A DNA stretch of 64,000 nucleotides from Phycisphaeraceae bacterium. GTDB taxonomy: Bacteria; Planctomycetota; Phycisphaerae; Phycisphaerales; Phycisphaeraceae. Below, one piece after another: positions 54,477-63,741 of the stretch. The notes below the pieces were generated by a model. That model worked only from the letters and a program-made list of their open reading frames with translations. It did not search any database and was not told the DNA's origin. The position numbers and the translations under genes are program-made. Position 1 is the first letter of the stretch. Each line of letters starts with the position of its first letter. The stretch is taken from the NCBI GenBank assembly GCA_029260595.1, contig JAJDCY010000011.1, forward strand, positions 48,707 through 112,706, written 5' to 3'.

Positions 54477-54983
54477 ATGGCAGTCGCACTAGACGAAGCA
54501 AGTATCCGCTCGCTCCCCCTCCCGGATCGCCTCGAAACACTCTCCGCCATCCTCCGCGACGACCCGGACGAGTCCGCACGCTGGGACGCCGTCTGGCTCA
54601 CCGGCGAGATAGCCGTCGAAGCCGGCCTCGAAGGCCCCCTCTACGACGACGTCGCCGACCTGTTCGAATTCGTCCTCCGCGAGGACCCCAACTGCGTCGT
54701 CCGCCACGAGGTCTGCTACCAGATCTCAGGCCGCAACATGACCGCCAAAACACAGGCACTCGTCGACGCCTGCCTCCACGACCCCAGCCCACTGGTCCGC
54801 CACGAAGCCGTCGAGTGCCTGGGCATCCTCCACGCCTACGACCGCGAACCGGACATCCGCAAAGTACTAAAAGACCCCGACCCGTCCGTACGCGACACCG
54901 CCGTCTTCGTACTAAAACGCCTCGCCCGCCTCGTCGAAATGGGCTCACCCCCACCCGACAACAGCGAGACACTCTCCTTCTAA
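54477..54983 (+). CDS. HEAT-repeat protein resembling half of deoxyhypusine hydroxylase
   Basis: A 168-aa HEAT-repeat protein. His77-Glu78 in CVVRHEVCYQI and His109-Glu110 in PLVRHEAVECLG are spaced 32 residues apart. Deoxyhypusine hydroxylase has this His-Glu pair in each of two halves, and four pairs bind its di-iron centre. Here only one half is present, so a dimer would be needed. Bacteria lack eIF5A hypusine in general, so the substrate is unclear. A strong terminator follows. Other HEAT adaptor roles are equally possible. Confidence 0.75.
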   Translation: MAVALDEASIRSLPLPDRLETLSAILRDDPDESARWDAVWLTGEIAVEAGLEGPLYDDVADLFEFVLREDPNCVVRHEVCYQISGRNMTAKTQALVDACLHDPSPLVRHEAVECLGILHAYDREPDIRKVLKDPDPSVRDTAVFVLKRLARLVEMGSPPPDNSETLSF

Positions 54984-55027
54984 ACCACCCACCGACCACC
55001 ACCCACCACCTACCGTCTAAATACAAA

Positions 55028-55053
55028 CCCCCGCCACCCGGCGGGGGTTTTTT
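55028..55053 (+). terminator. Intrinsic terminator after the HEAT-repeat gene
   Basis: CCCCCGCC and GGCGGGGG arms around ACCC, followed by TTTTTT. Confidence 0.9.
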
Positions 55054-55085
55054 ATTTGGATCAAACAACTCCGCCCCAACCACCC

Positions 55086-55847
55086 TCACACCACCACTTC
55101 CGCCGCCTCCACATTCGCCCGCAAGTGCTCCAGGTTCAACCCCCCGATCGTCAAACTCGTCACCGCCGCGTTCGACAGCGCGAACCCGATCGCCTCGCGC
55201 GCATCATGACGCCCCGACGCCAACCCCTTCTTCACCAACACACCCACACCCGCCGCATGCGCCTCACCCATCACCCCCGCATGGCTCGTGTCCTCACGGT
55301 GATACTCCACCATCACCGCGTCCGCCCAACCCAGCGCCACCCGCACACCCTCCGGCGTCTTCGCCGACAGCCCGATCGCCCGCGTCAACCCCTGATCGCG
55401 CAACCCCTGCAGCGTCGACACCGCATCCGTCTGCTCCATAATCTCCACGTCCCGACCATCCGAATGGATCAACAACAGGTCCACCACCTCCGTACGCAGC
55501 CGCACCAAACTCCGCTCAACACTCTGACGGATCGCATCACTCGAAAAGTCATACACCGACCGCCCATCCTCATACGTCTCACCCACCTTCGTCGACAACA
55601 CAAACTCACCACGCCGCCCCGACAACGCCACACCGATCCGCTGCTCACTGAGCCCATACGCCGGCGCCGTATCAATATGATTGATCCCCAGGTCCAGAAC
55701 ACCATTCAATACCCGCCCAGCCTGCTCCTCCGTAGGCAGCGCATACCCCTGGTCGTATTTTGTCCCCGTGTTCCGACCGATCTTGAACGCACCAAACCCG
55801 ATCGGCGTGATGCCTAGACCGCTCCTACCGATGTGTCGTCGATCCAT
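55086..55847 (-). CDS. Aldo/keto reductase
   Basis: A 253-aa AKR TIM-barrel oxidoreductase. MDRRHIGRSGLGITPIGFGA opens the family; HIDTAPAYGLSEQRIG has the catalytic Asp and Tyr; LSTKVGETY supplies the Lys and VDLLLIHSDG the His. It reduces aldehydes or sugars with NAD(P)H; the substrate is unknown. Its start overlaps the 3' end of the FAD oxidoreductase gene by 34 bp. The nominal 56-residue N-terminal extension is not conserved and is left out. Confidence 0.9.
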   Translation of the reverse strand: MDRRHIGRSGLGITPIGFGAFKIGRNTGTKYDQGYALPTEEQAGRVLNGVLDLGINHIDTAPAYGLSEQRIGVALSGRRGEFVLSTKVGETYEDGRSVYDFSSDAIRQSVERSLVRLRTEVVDLLLIHSDGRDVEIMEQTDAVSTLQGLRDQGLTRAIGLSAKTPEGVRVALGWADAVMVEYHREDTSHAGVMGEAHAAGVGVLVKKGLASGRHDAREAIGFALSNAAVTSLTIGGLNLEHLRANVEAAEVVV

Positions 55848-57139
55848 GATGATGCCGGCCCCCAGAGCGGCTGCGCGACGGAAGGTCGCGGCCATGCCGC
55901 AAGCCGATCCAACACCGGCCCCTCCAGGCCCACGCCGGGCTGCCGCGGTGGCTCGATCAACCGCTTTACATTGTCGGCCAACACAGGCGCCAACGCCAAT
56001 TTCGTCGGCCACGCGGTGACAACTCTCGACTCAAGCCTCGCCTGCGCCGTCTCAGGCCGCAGCCCACTGCCCGTCGCCGCCTCCGCGCGATCCACACGAT
56101 ACGTCGTCCACCGCGCCCCCGAAAAATCCACGCCCCCCAACACCTCGCACAGCTCACCACGCGTGTGCGCGATCAACTCCCCCGCCTCCATACCAACACC
56201 CGCCTCCGCAACGCGTCCCCCAACCTGCCACACCGTCTCACCGCCATCACCAACCGCGCTCGTCACCGTCACCCGAGTCTGCCGCCCATCCACACAGTGC
56301 CCATTCAGCACCGGCAACCCCCCCGCGACCACCACCATGTGCAACGGCCGCCGCTGCATCGCCTCACCACTCAACCCCACACGCTCACGCAACCACCCAT
56401 TGCCCGCACCCGCCGTAAAAACACATACCCCCGCACGCAAACACAACCCCTCACCCCCCCCAGGCCGCCTCACCCGCACCCCCGTCACCCCACCCGGCCC
56501 ATCACACTCAAACCCCAAACCCGCAGCCCCATCAACCTTCAACAACAACCCCCCATTCCGCGCCGCCAGATCTCCTACCAAACTCACCGGGTCCACCACC
56601 GGCTCATCCACCCGGTACACACGACCCCCACAACCCGCCAACGCCCTAGGCCAATCCCCACGCTCCAACCGCACAGGCCGCGACCGCAAAAAACTCGCCG
56701 CACCCAACATCCCCAAACGCGACGACAACCCCTTCGTATTCCACAACACACAATGATCCGCCCGCACCCGCGTCCCCGTCAGCGCCGGCTCAACCTCACC
56801 ACCCAAACACCCCCGCCACAATCCCGGCATCTCCTTGATCGCATCCGCCGACCGATTAAACACACCGCTCAACGCATACTTCAAACCACCATGAATAATC
56901 CCCTGCGACGCCACCGTCTGCCCCGACCCCAACGCACCCGCCTCCACCAGCACCACCCGATACCCCCCTCGCCGCAGCGCATCCAACAACCACAACCCGG
57001 CGATACCACCGCCGAAGATCAACACATCCAATTCGATTTCGATCTCACCACCCGCGCCCGAACCAGCACCCATCCCCGCCCCTCCCCCGACACGCACCAC
57101 CGCACCACCGCCGGATACACCGCCCCCGCGCCCACTCAT
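55814..57139 (-). CDS. FAD-dependent oxidoreductase, DAO/GlpD type
   Basis: A 441-aa flavoprotein. LDVLIFGGGIAGLWLLDALRR is the Rossmann FAD-binding loop at ~37-57, followed by VVLVEAG. SQGIIHGGLKYALSG is the conserved second segment. Similar to D-amino-acid/glycerol-3-phosphate dehydrogenase-type enzymes; substrate unknown. A Gly-rich leader (residues 1-35) may mean the true start is the internal Met at 57073. Stop and start overlap ATGA with the LysM gene upstream. Confidence 0.86.
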   Translation of the reverse strand: MSGRGGGVSGGGAVVRVGGGAGMGAGSGAGGEIEIELDVLIFGGGIAGLWLLDALRRGGYRVVLVEAGALGSGQTVASQGIIHGGLKYALSGVFNRSADAIKEMPGLWRGCLGGEVEPALTGTRVRADHCVLWNTKGLSSRLGMLGAASFLRSRPVRLERGDWPRALAGCGGRVYRVDEPVVDPVSLVGDLAARNGGLLLKVDGAAGLGFECDGPGGVTGVRVRRPGGGEGLCLRAGVCVFTAGAGNGWLRERVGLSGEAMQRRPLHMVVVAGGLPVLNGHCVDGRQTRVTVTSAVGDGGETVWQVGGRVAEAGVGMEAGELIAHTRGELCEVLGGVDFSGARWTTYRVDRAEAATGSGLRPETAQARLESRVVTAWPTKLALAPVLADNVKRLIEPPRQPGVGLEGPVLDRLAAWPRPSVAQPLWGPASSWIDDTSVGAV

Positions 57140-57981
57140 CGCGCCCGCTGCGGCGCCGGCGGAATGCGCAGCACCGTCCCCGCCTTCAGCGTATTCGGGT
57201 TCTCACCGATCGCCTTGCGATTCACCGCATAGACATAACGCCACAACTCACCACGGTTGTAATACTGCTTCGCGATCGTATACAGCGAGTCGCCCGAACG
57301 AACCACATACGTCACCGTTCGCGTCGGCTCTGGCGGCAGGTCATCCAGGTCCTGCGACTCCACATCCGCCAGCCCCTCCATCGCAGGCAGCCGCAGCTCC
57401 TGCCCAACCTTCAATCCCACCGGGTCCACCAGCGGGTTCGCCTGCGCCAGGTCCACCCAGAACCGCTCCGATCCATACAGCGTCACCGCGATCGAGCTCA
57501 GCGTATCGTTCACCTGAACCGTATAAACCTTCGCCCCACCCGCAGACCCCGCCGAGCCCTCCTCCTCATCCAGGTCCGACGCACCCGCACCCGCCTCCCC
57601 GCGCTGACCACTCCGCGGCGGCGTCGCCACCAGCGGCAGCGTTCCCGCCGGCGTCCGCCCCAGCGTCAACGTCGGAGGCCGTATCGCGCCACGCTCATAC
57701 TCCAATGGGTCCGCGCTCTGCCCCGCCGGCGGATCCCGATTCAGACCCGGATGATCCCGATACCCCCGCGGATGAGGCGACGAAAACACCGTACCAACCT
57801 CACCACCCCCATCACCCCCATCACCCAACTCCTCAACACCACCCACCGACGACCCCTCACCCAACACCGCCGGCGCAACCTGCACGCTCCCCCCACGCGG
57901 CGAACGCTCGCGGTAATACGCGACCACCGCCACGCAAAACACAACCGACACCACCAACGCGATCTTGTAAGAACGATTCAT
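57136..57981 (-). CDS. LysM-domain membrane-anchored protein
   Basis: A 281-aa protein with an N-terminal TM anchor (IALVVSVVFCVAVVAYY), a Gly/Pro-rich linker, and two LysM domains: VYTVQVNDTLSSIAVTLYGSE (~145-190) and TVTYVVRSGDSLYTIAKQYYNR (~225-270). LysM domains bind peptidoglycan GlcNAc. ATG 57981 (MNRSYKIALV) is chosen; longer frames upstream lack coding character. Overlaps the FAD oxidoreductase start by ATGA. Confidence 0.9.
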   Translation of the reverse strand: MNRSYKIALVVSVVFCVAVVAYYRERSPRGGSVQVAPAVLGEGSSVGGVEELGDGGDGGGEVGTVFSSPHPRGYRDHPGLNRDPPAGQSADPLEYERGAIRPPTLTLGRTPAGTLPLVATPPRSGQRGEAGAGASDLDEEEGSAGSAGGAKVYTVQVNDTLSSIAVTLYGSERFWVDLAQANPLVDPVGLKVGQELRLPAMEGLADVESQDLDDLPPEPTRTVTYVVRSGDSLYTIAKQYYNRGELWRYVYAVNRKAIGENPNTLKAGTVLRIPPAPQRAR

Positions 57982-58170
57982 CGTGAACAATCCGCCCGGC
58001 CGCCGCACCACACGCCCCAAGTTTAGCACCCCCCACCCACCCATGCTCCCGCCGCCCTCACTTGATACACCCCCAGGCACCCGCAATGGTAGCCGCACAC
58101 CCGCTACAGTACGGTGTCCCCAGCGCCACCGCGGGAGCCGTTCATTCCACTCATTCGGAGGTACCGCCCG

Positions 58171-58803
58171 ATGACTCTGATCGATCTGATACGCCGGCGA
58201 CGGTCCGTCAAGCATTACGACCCCAACCACCGCCTGACCGACGAACAACTGCGGGCGCTTGTGACGGCGGGGGCCCTCGCACCGACCTCATTCAACATGC
58301 AGAACCGACACTTCGTCTGCGTCGTCGACCCGCCAATCAAAGCCGAACTCTCCGCCGCCGCCTGGGGCCAGGACCAGGTCCGCGACGCGTCCGTCGTAAT
58401 CGTGCTCACCGGCAACCGCAACGCCTACAAAAACACCGACCGCTACCTGCGCAACGCCCCCCCCGACCGCCAAGCCGTGTTCGAGAAGATGATCACCGAC
58501 TGCTACGCCGACAACGACCCGTTCGCCCGGGACGAGGACGCCCGCTCCGTCGGGCTCGCGGCCATGAACATCATGCTCATGGCGACCGACATGGGCCTCC
58601 ATTGCGGGCCGCTGATCGGGTTTGATGCTCCCCAGGTAAGCGACGTCGTCGGCCTGACCGAAGGGTACGACCCGCTGATGCTCGTCGTCGTCGGCAAGGG
58701 AACCCGCCCGGCCTGGGATCGCATGGGCCTGCTCGACCTGGACGAGCTCGTCTCGATCGACCGCTTCGGACACCACACGATGACAGGCCCGGTGCAAGGA
58801 TGA
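58171..58803 (+). CDS. Nitroreductase-family flavoprotein
   Basis: A 210-aa FMN nitroreductase. MTLIDLIRRRRSVKHYDPN opens the FMN-binding RRSVR motif; APTSFNMQNRHFVCV and AAMNIMLMATDMGLHCGPLIGF are typical. Substrates include nitroaromatics, quinones and flavins. ATG 58171 follows GGAGG by 10 bases. Divergent from the LysM gene. Confidence 0.92.
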   Translation: MTLIDLIRRRRSVKHYDPNHRLTDEQLRALVTAGALAPTSFNMQNRHFVCVVDPPIKAELSAAAWGQDQVRDASVVIVLTGNRNAYKNTDRYLRNAPPDRQAVFEKMITDCYADNDPFARDEDARSVGLAAMNIMLMATDMGLHCGPLIGFDAPQVSDVVGLTEGYDPLMLVVVGKGTRPAWDRMGLLDLDELVSIDRFGHHTMTGPVQG

Positions 58804-59002
58804 GGCCTGGGGACGGCTGTCGGCAGGGGCGTGGATAAGACGGTGCAAAAGAGGTCGGTTAAGGTCGGCCAAACGGGCCATTCGGGCGGTGACGCCCGCA
58901 AGGGGTCTCCGGCAACCGACCCCGAACCCGTTGTGGCCCCCCCGGCGACCGGAACCGGCCAGGTCCGCCATAGTTACCGACAAATTATGGGCATTGCCCG
59001 CA

Positions 59003-59188
59003 CTAGCGCTTAGTGACGCCAAAATCACTCTTTAGAACCATTCCAACGAACGTTATCCCCAAACCGCCAGCGGAACACGATGAAGAAGGTATTAAGTTTA
59101 TATCTATTCTAAGTAAGAGTGTCGGCCAAATGATCGCGATCCCAAGCCCGATAAGGTGGTCGATCAAGGCGGTGGTAGGGGATGTCAT
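59003..59188 (-). CDS. Hypothetical small membrane protein
   Basis: 61 residues with two hydrophobic stretches: ALIDHLIGLGIAIIWPTLLL and GGLGITFVGMVL, ending in KSDFGVTKR. No family assigned. The hydrophobic pattern looks real, but no ribosome-binding site is clear and it sits alone in lower-GC DNA. Confidence 0.4.
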   Translation of the reverse strand: MTSPTTALIDHLIGLGIAIIWPTLLLRIDINLIPSSSCSAGGLGITFVGMVLKSDFGVTKR

Positions 59189-59288
59189 CACCGGGTCGGC
59201 CCGGCTGATCCAGCCCGTCGCGCTGCCGGCCCCTCTCGCCCCCTTGGGTGGGGAAACTCGATCAATACCCGCATGCTTACGTAGCGAT

Positions 59289-60338
59289 TCATTTTCGTTG
59301 GCAGTGCGAGCAATAGGTCGTTGTTCGCGACGCGACCCGGGTGACGCTGAGTTTGGACTGGCAACGGGGGCAGGCTTGCCCGTGGCGGGCGTACACCGCG
59401 TGGTGTGCCTGGAACGCCCCCGGTTGGCCCAACGGGTCGGCGTAGTCCCGGAGCGTCGAGCCGCCGTGCTCGATCGCCTCCGCGAGCAGCGTCCGGGCCC
59501 CATCAGCCAGCCGCTTCGTGCGTCGGACCGACAGACTCGCCGCCGGCGCGCGGGGATGGACCCGGCAGACGTGCAGCAGCTCGTCCGTGTAGATGTTGCC
59601 CAGCCCGGCGACCAGCGATTGGTCGAGCAGGGCGGCCTTGATTGCCCGGCGCGTCCGCCCGAGACGCCGATGAAGCTCCTCACCCGTGATCGTCAGCGCA
59701 TCCGGCCCGAGGCCCGCCCACCGGTGCGCCCGAAGCTGCTCACCCGTGGCGAACACCCACACATGCCCGAACCGCCGCGGGTCTTGGAACGCGATCGTGA
59801 GCCCGTCATCCAACTCCCACGTGATATGGGTGTGACCGCCCCACTCGGCTCGCATCCGATCAGCTCGCCCCCGTTCGCAGCCCCGCCCGCCATCGAAAAC
59901 CCGCAGGCACCCGGTCATCCCCAGATGCACACCGACAGCGGGCCAGCCCGCGTGTTTCCCAAGCTCGCCGTAGCCGGAAGCGCTGTTTTTTCGCTTTGTT
60001 TTACCAGTTTTGTGCGTAGTGGTAGGTGCGCCGCTCGGCTCCGTCCACCACGCGAGTTGTTTCCCGTGGCGGACGACACCAGAGATCCGCTGCCCGCAAA
60101 GCAGCCGGTTCGCGGCGCCTTGGAGTGTGTCCGACCCGGTCGAGCTACACGCGGACCCGGCAACGATAGGGCCGTTCAGGCCGGCCGCGGCGTTGGCGGC
60201 CGTCGGGTTGGTCGTCGTCGGGTTCCCCGGCAGGTCGATCGTGTCGGGTCGGTGGACCCGGACCTGGCGGATGGTCCGTCCAACAACCTGACCGGCAAGC
60301 GCGCGGCGGACGGTCTCAACCTCGGGCAGTTCCGGCAT
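59289..60338 (-). CDS. mutM: Formamidopyrimidine-DNA glycosylase
   Basis: A 349-aa Fpg. PELPEVETVRR gives the N-terminal Pro nucleophile and Glu; GVVRHGKQLAWW the conserved Lys region; HLGMTGCLRV, NIYTDELLH and the zinc finger CPRCQSKLSV...CSHC follow. Removes 8-oxoguanine and FaPy lesions. It is ~80 residues longer than usual because of two insertions, near residues 40-65 and 100-125, both low complexity (Thr/Ala or Lys/Gly-rich). Confidence 0.95.
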   Translation of the reverse strand: MPELPEVETVRRALAGQVVGRTIRQVRVHRPDTIDLPGNPTTTNPTAANAAAGLNGPIVAGSACSSTGSDTLQGAANRLLCGQRISGVVRHGKQLAWWTEPSGAPTTTHKTGKTKRKNSASGYGELGKHAGWPAVGVHLGMTGCLRVFDGGRGCERGRADRMRAEWGGHTHITWELDDGLTIAFQDPRRFGHVWVFATGEQLRAHRWAGLGPDALTITGEELHRRLGRTRRAIKAALLDQSLVAGLGNIYTDELLHVCRVHPRAPAASLSVRRTKRLADGARTLLAEAIEHGGSTLRDYADPLGQPGAFQAHHAVYARHGQACPRCQSKLSVTRVASRTTTYCSHCQRK

Positions 60339-60837
60339 CGCGGGATTTTAGCCGGGCCGTTGTTCGGTCGGACAACCGGCTTGGTGCGGCCGCTCGCACA
60401 CACCCAGCCCACCGGTCGCCTCGCGGGAGCGCCAGCCGGGTTTGCCGCTGCGGGCAACAAAGTCCGATAACTATACATCGTTATTCAGTCGGCCCTCCAA
60501 TCATCTGTCGCATGCCGTCGATCGGGAGGTCGATCGGGTTGTCGATCATATTCTTGCTCAGGCTGCCCCAGGCTGTCGGCTAGACGACTCGGGTGGATGG
60601 CGGATCATCCGGTTCGCCCGGGAGATTCCCGCGATAATTAATCTATGTAACTCTAGTAATATCAAATACTAACATATATTTCACGCAAGGATATCCCCAG
60701 GCAGTTCGGCCCGTTAGTCGCGTGTGGGTAACTTGTCGAGGCCGTCACCGTGGCTTCGGTGTTGCCGCCATGATCATCTGCCTGCGCGACCGACGCCCGC
60801 CCTACCGGGTTGGCGGGTCCACGAATCGGTCCGGCGA

Positions 60838-60853
60838 TGTTCCACGTGGAACA
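60838..60853. promoter_or_regulatory. parS centromere site 1
   Basis: Perfect palindrome TGTTCCACGTGGAACA, flanked by A and T to give an 18-bp palindrome. Matches the ParB-binding consensus TGTTNCACGTGNAACA. Confidence 0.92.
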
Positions 60854-61150
60854 TCACCCTGCGGGGCACAACCTCGACCCATTCCACAGATTCGGCACCC
60901 ACGGCAGGGACTTACTCTTGGCCGCTCCCGATCCGCGCTTGGCCAGGTGATCGGGCAGCGCGATTCACGTGCTGGCCGGACGACACGATGACGTCAGCCG
61001 AGCAAATACCCAGCCGATCCAGTCCATGGGTACAACGGTAGGGGGGTGCAGGGCCCCATGAATCGCTCCAGCAACCCACAGCGCCCCCCTTCCAAAACCG
61101 CTACCTGGTAGGCCTTGGTGTCACTGGACCGGCCCTGCTGAGCTGGACCA

Positions 61151-61166
61151 TGTTCCACGTGGAACA
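61151..61166. promoter_or_regulatory. parS centromere site 2
   Basis: A second exact TGTTCCACGTGGAACA, 313 bp from the first and ~130 bp before the parB start. Confidence 0.92.
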
Positions 61167-61298
61167 ACCTCACTCTGGCACCGGCCGGCGCTCCCAATCG
61201 GCCCGCCTGGGTCGCGTTTACACAGCCAGTTGACCACGGTAAAGTGCAGCAGATGACGACCCTTGATACAAAGCCAATCCACCTGAGGAGTGCTCCGG

Positions 61299-62411
61299 AT
61301 GCCTGACAAGACACCTGGCAAAGCGGCTCGACCGGCTCAAGAATCTGCGGCTCAACCGGACGATGCCCCGGCGAAAAAAACACCCCGCCGGGCACCGCGA
61401 CTAGGCAGGGGTCTTAGCAGCCTGATGGGACAGGCCATCGCAATCAAACCGGTAGGGGGGGGCACCGGGGGTACCGAGGGTGCTGCGGACATAGAACCGA
61501 ATGCTGCCGCGATCGACTCGCCCGATCAGGGGCGAACCGTTGGAACCCCCCTCCCATCACCATCAAGTGATCTAGTCTACCTGCCGCTGGAAAGCGTAAC
61601 GCCGAACCCAAATCAACCTCGCAAACGCTTCAACGACGCCTCAATCGAACGCCTAGCCAAGTCCATCCGTGAGGATGGGGTGATCCAGCCGGTGGTCGTA
61701 CGGCCGATCGAGGGGAAAGTTAGTGCCGAACAGGGGGGGCACAAGTATCAGTTGGTCGCGGGTGAGCGGCGGTGGCGTGCAGCGCAAATAGCTGGTATAA
61801 AAGAACTTATAGCGATTATACGGCCGATGGACGACCGCAAGGTCGCCGCCTGGTCCTTGATCGAAAACCTGCAACGCGAGGACCTGAACCCGATCGATCG
61901 CGCCCAGGCCTTCGCCGCCCTGGCCACCGGCTACGCCATGAGCCACGCCGACGTCGCCGACCGCGTCGGCGTTGAACGCCCAACCGTCACCAACGCCATC
62001 CGCCTGCTCGATCTGGCCGAGCCCGTCCAGGATATGGTCCGCACCGGCACGCTCACCGCCGGCCACGGCAAAGCCATCGCCGCCGTCACCGACCCAACCA
62101 CCCAACAACAACTCGCCCAGGCCGCCGCCGCCAACCGCTGGTCCGTCCGCCGAACCGAACAAGCCGCCCGCCAAGCGAACACAACGGTAGGGGGGTCAAC
62201 CCCCGGCTCCCCCACAACCCCCGAAACCAAAAATACCAACCCCACCCGCGCCCACATCCAACACCTCCAGGACACCCTCAGCAAGCAGCTCGGCACCAAA
62301 ACCACCCTCCGCCCGGCGCGCAAAAAAGGCGCCGGCACACTCACCATCGCCTACTACTCCCTGGACCACTTCGAGTCCCTCCTCCAACGCCTCAACGTAG
62401 AGATCGACTAA
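61299..62411 (+). CDS. parB: Chromosome-partitioning protein ParB
   Basis: A 370-aa ParB/Spo0J. LGRGLSSLMG near the N-terminus, VTPNPNQPRKRFND, the CTP-binding GERRWRAAQ motif, and the HTH region (AQAFAALATGYAMSHADVADRVG) are in order. ParB binds parS and, as a CTP-driven clamp, loads SMC and segregates origins with ParA. No parA lies upstream or downstream in the window. A Pro/Thr-rich linker precedes the dimerisation C-terminus. ATG 61299 is used because TGAGGAG stands 8 bases upstream. Confidence 0.95.
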   Translation: MPDKTPGKAARPAQESAAQPDDAPAKKTPRRAPRLGRGLSSLMGQAIAIKPVGGGTGGTEGAADIEPNAAAIDSPDQGRTVGTPLPSPSSDLVYLPLESVTPNPNQPRKRFNDASIERLAKSIREDGVIQPVVVRPIEGKVSAEQGGHKYQLVAGERRWRAAQIAGIKELIAIIRPMDDRKVAAWSLIENLQREDLNPIDRAQAFAALATGYAMSHADVADRVGVERPTVTNAIRLLDLAEPVQDMVRTGTLTAGHGKAIAAVTDPTTQQQLAQAAAANRWSVRRTEQAARQANTTVGGSTPGSPTTPETKNTNPTRAHIQHLQDTLSKQLGTKTTLRPARKKGAGTLTIAYYSLDHFESLLQRLNVEID

Positions 62412-62769
62412 CCCCCACCGCCCCCCACCCCACCGAATGCAATGCCCCAAGGATCCCCAGACATCAGGGGATGAGAGGCATCCATGCGCCGCAGCAGGTG
62501 GGCACTAACAGCCATACAAACCCAAACCGCTAACCGATTCTCAAGCATGGGAAGTTAGGCAGGTTAGCCAACGCACAACACCCTGAAAGGTAGAACAGTC
62601 AATGCCAATCAAAGAATTAATCCTAGGAATTGAAGCGGAATCACGGTATACTATAGCGCTATATCAATGGATCGCTGTTGGCAGCGCTATAACTCGAACA
62701 ACTCTCGGCACCGTCTCTCGCACCTGGCTGTTCACCACCATCATCATGACTGAGAAGGGGAAAACAGAT
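62412..62769 (+). other. Intergenic region upstream of PEP-CTERM gene
   Basis: 358 bp. Holds the promoter candidate and palindrome at 62630-62663. No gene recognised. Confidence 0.4.
62630..62663 (+). promoter_or_regulatory. Promoter-like element with 12-bp palindrome
   Basis: TTGAAG (62630-62635), 16 bases, then TATAGC (62652-62657), where the palindrome TATAGCGCTATA (62652-62663) overlaps the -10. A further AGCGCTATA half-site lies ~20 bases downstream. Operator function is possible. Confidence 0.4.
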
Positions 62770-63741
62770 ATGCAACGGATAAATCACCGTCTTGCCATTG
62801 CTGCCATACTCGCAGCGACAACACTCTCCACCCATTCCACCAATGCCACACCACTGAACACCACCAACGCCACCCTATCGGCGTCAGCACGCGAATCGGG
62901 CGAAGACCTGCCCGACCCCAACCCAACCGGCGACGGTGAGTTTCCCGACATCCTCGCCTTGATGATCAATGACGGCGCTTTCATTGAGCAGCCCGAAGTT
63001 GCGGTCGAGCTGCTCACCGGCGTGCTTGAATCCCAAACCAACAGCCCCACGGGTGTCTTCGCCGGCTTCATCGCCGCCTTCGCATTCAACGGACAGATCC
63101 AAGAGGACAGTCAACCCGGCCTGAACCTGCTTGCACAAGACTTCATCGCCGCCTTCCTCAACCCCGACCCCTCCATGGGCTACCAGGTCCGCTTCACCAA
63201 CACACTAAACGTCCCCGCCGTACTCGCCGTAAACCTCCCCTCCGACATCAACCCGCAAATCACCTTCACCGATGGCGCCACCACAAACGCATTCGTCCAC
63301 GCAGAGGTTTTCGACACAGGCGGCGACCCCGGTGCCACCGCCGACGTCAACGTCGACTTCTTCACCATCCAGAACGGCGTTGGTAACGTCGCCACAAGCT
63401 TCTTCTTTGAAGAATCCCTCGTCGACGGTGTCGCCCAGACCCTGGACCAACCCGCAACGACACCAACTTTCTTAGACACGATCACCGGCTTCCAGACCGG
63501 TGTACTCGCCACCGTCTCACCCGGCGATACCCTGGAACTCCGCACTAACTTCAGCCTCGGCAGCGACAGCATCCCCTTAGTCGACCGGCTCGTCCTGGAC
63601 AACGCACTGACCCAGGGCGTCCAAGCCGTCGCCAACTCCCTGGTCCCCGAACCCACCACCGCCGCCATCACCACCACCCTGCTACTAGCACTAATAACCC
63701 CCAACCGCCGGGCATTTAAAGGGGTCGGGAGTCATTGTTGA
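62770..63741 (+). CDS. PEP-CTERM secreted protein with altered C-terminus
   Basis: A 323-aa exported protein. Signal peptide 1-28 (LAIAAILAATTLSTHSTNA). An acidic, Phe-rich body has no recognised domain. VPEPTTAAITTTLLLALITP plus NRR is a PEP-CTERM signal, followed by an extra AFKGVGSHC. Those last residues are read from the 49-bp repeat flanking the RAYT gene, so the original end was probably displaced. GAAGGGG precedes ATG 62770. Confidence 0.83.
   Translation: MQRINHRLAIAAILAATTLSTHSTNATPLNTTNATLSASARESGEDLPDPNPTGDGEFPDILALMINDGAFIEQPEVAVELLTGVLESQTNSPTGVFAGFIAAFAFNGQIQEDSQPGLNLLAQDFIAAFLNPDPSMGYQVRFTNTLNVPAVLAVNLPSDINPQITFTDGATTNAFVHAEVFDTGGDPGATADVNVDFFTIQNGVGNVATSFFFEESLVDGVAQTLDQPATTPTFLDTITGFQTGVLATVSPGDTLELRTNFSLGSDSIPLVDRLVLDNALTQGVQAVANSLVPEPTTAAITTTLLLALITPNRRAFKGVGSHC

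Larger units (their letters stand above)
60339..61298. other. Gene-free, partly AT-rich region with parS sites (candidate origin region)
   Basis: 960 bp without a supported gene between mutM and parB. Two perfect parS palindromes lie inside. 60625-60695 is AT-rich (for example AATTAATCTATG and AACATATATTTC). One DnaA-box-like ATTCCACA occurs near 60885; full consensus DnaA boxes were not found by eye. Confidence 0.45.

Noticed and set aside
59013..60470. 485-codon + strand open frame
   Set aside because: Mostly antisense to mutM; no recognisable domain.
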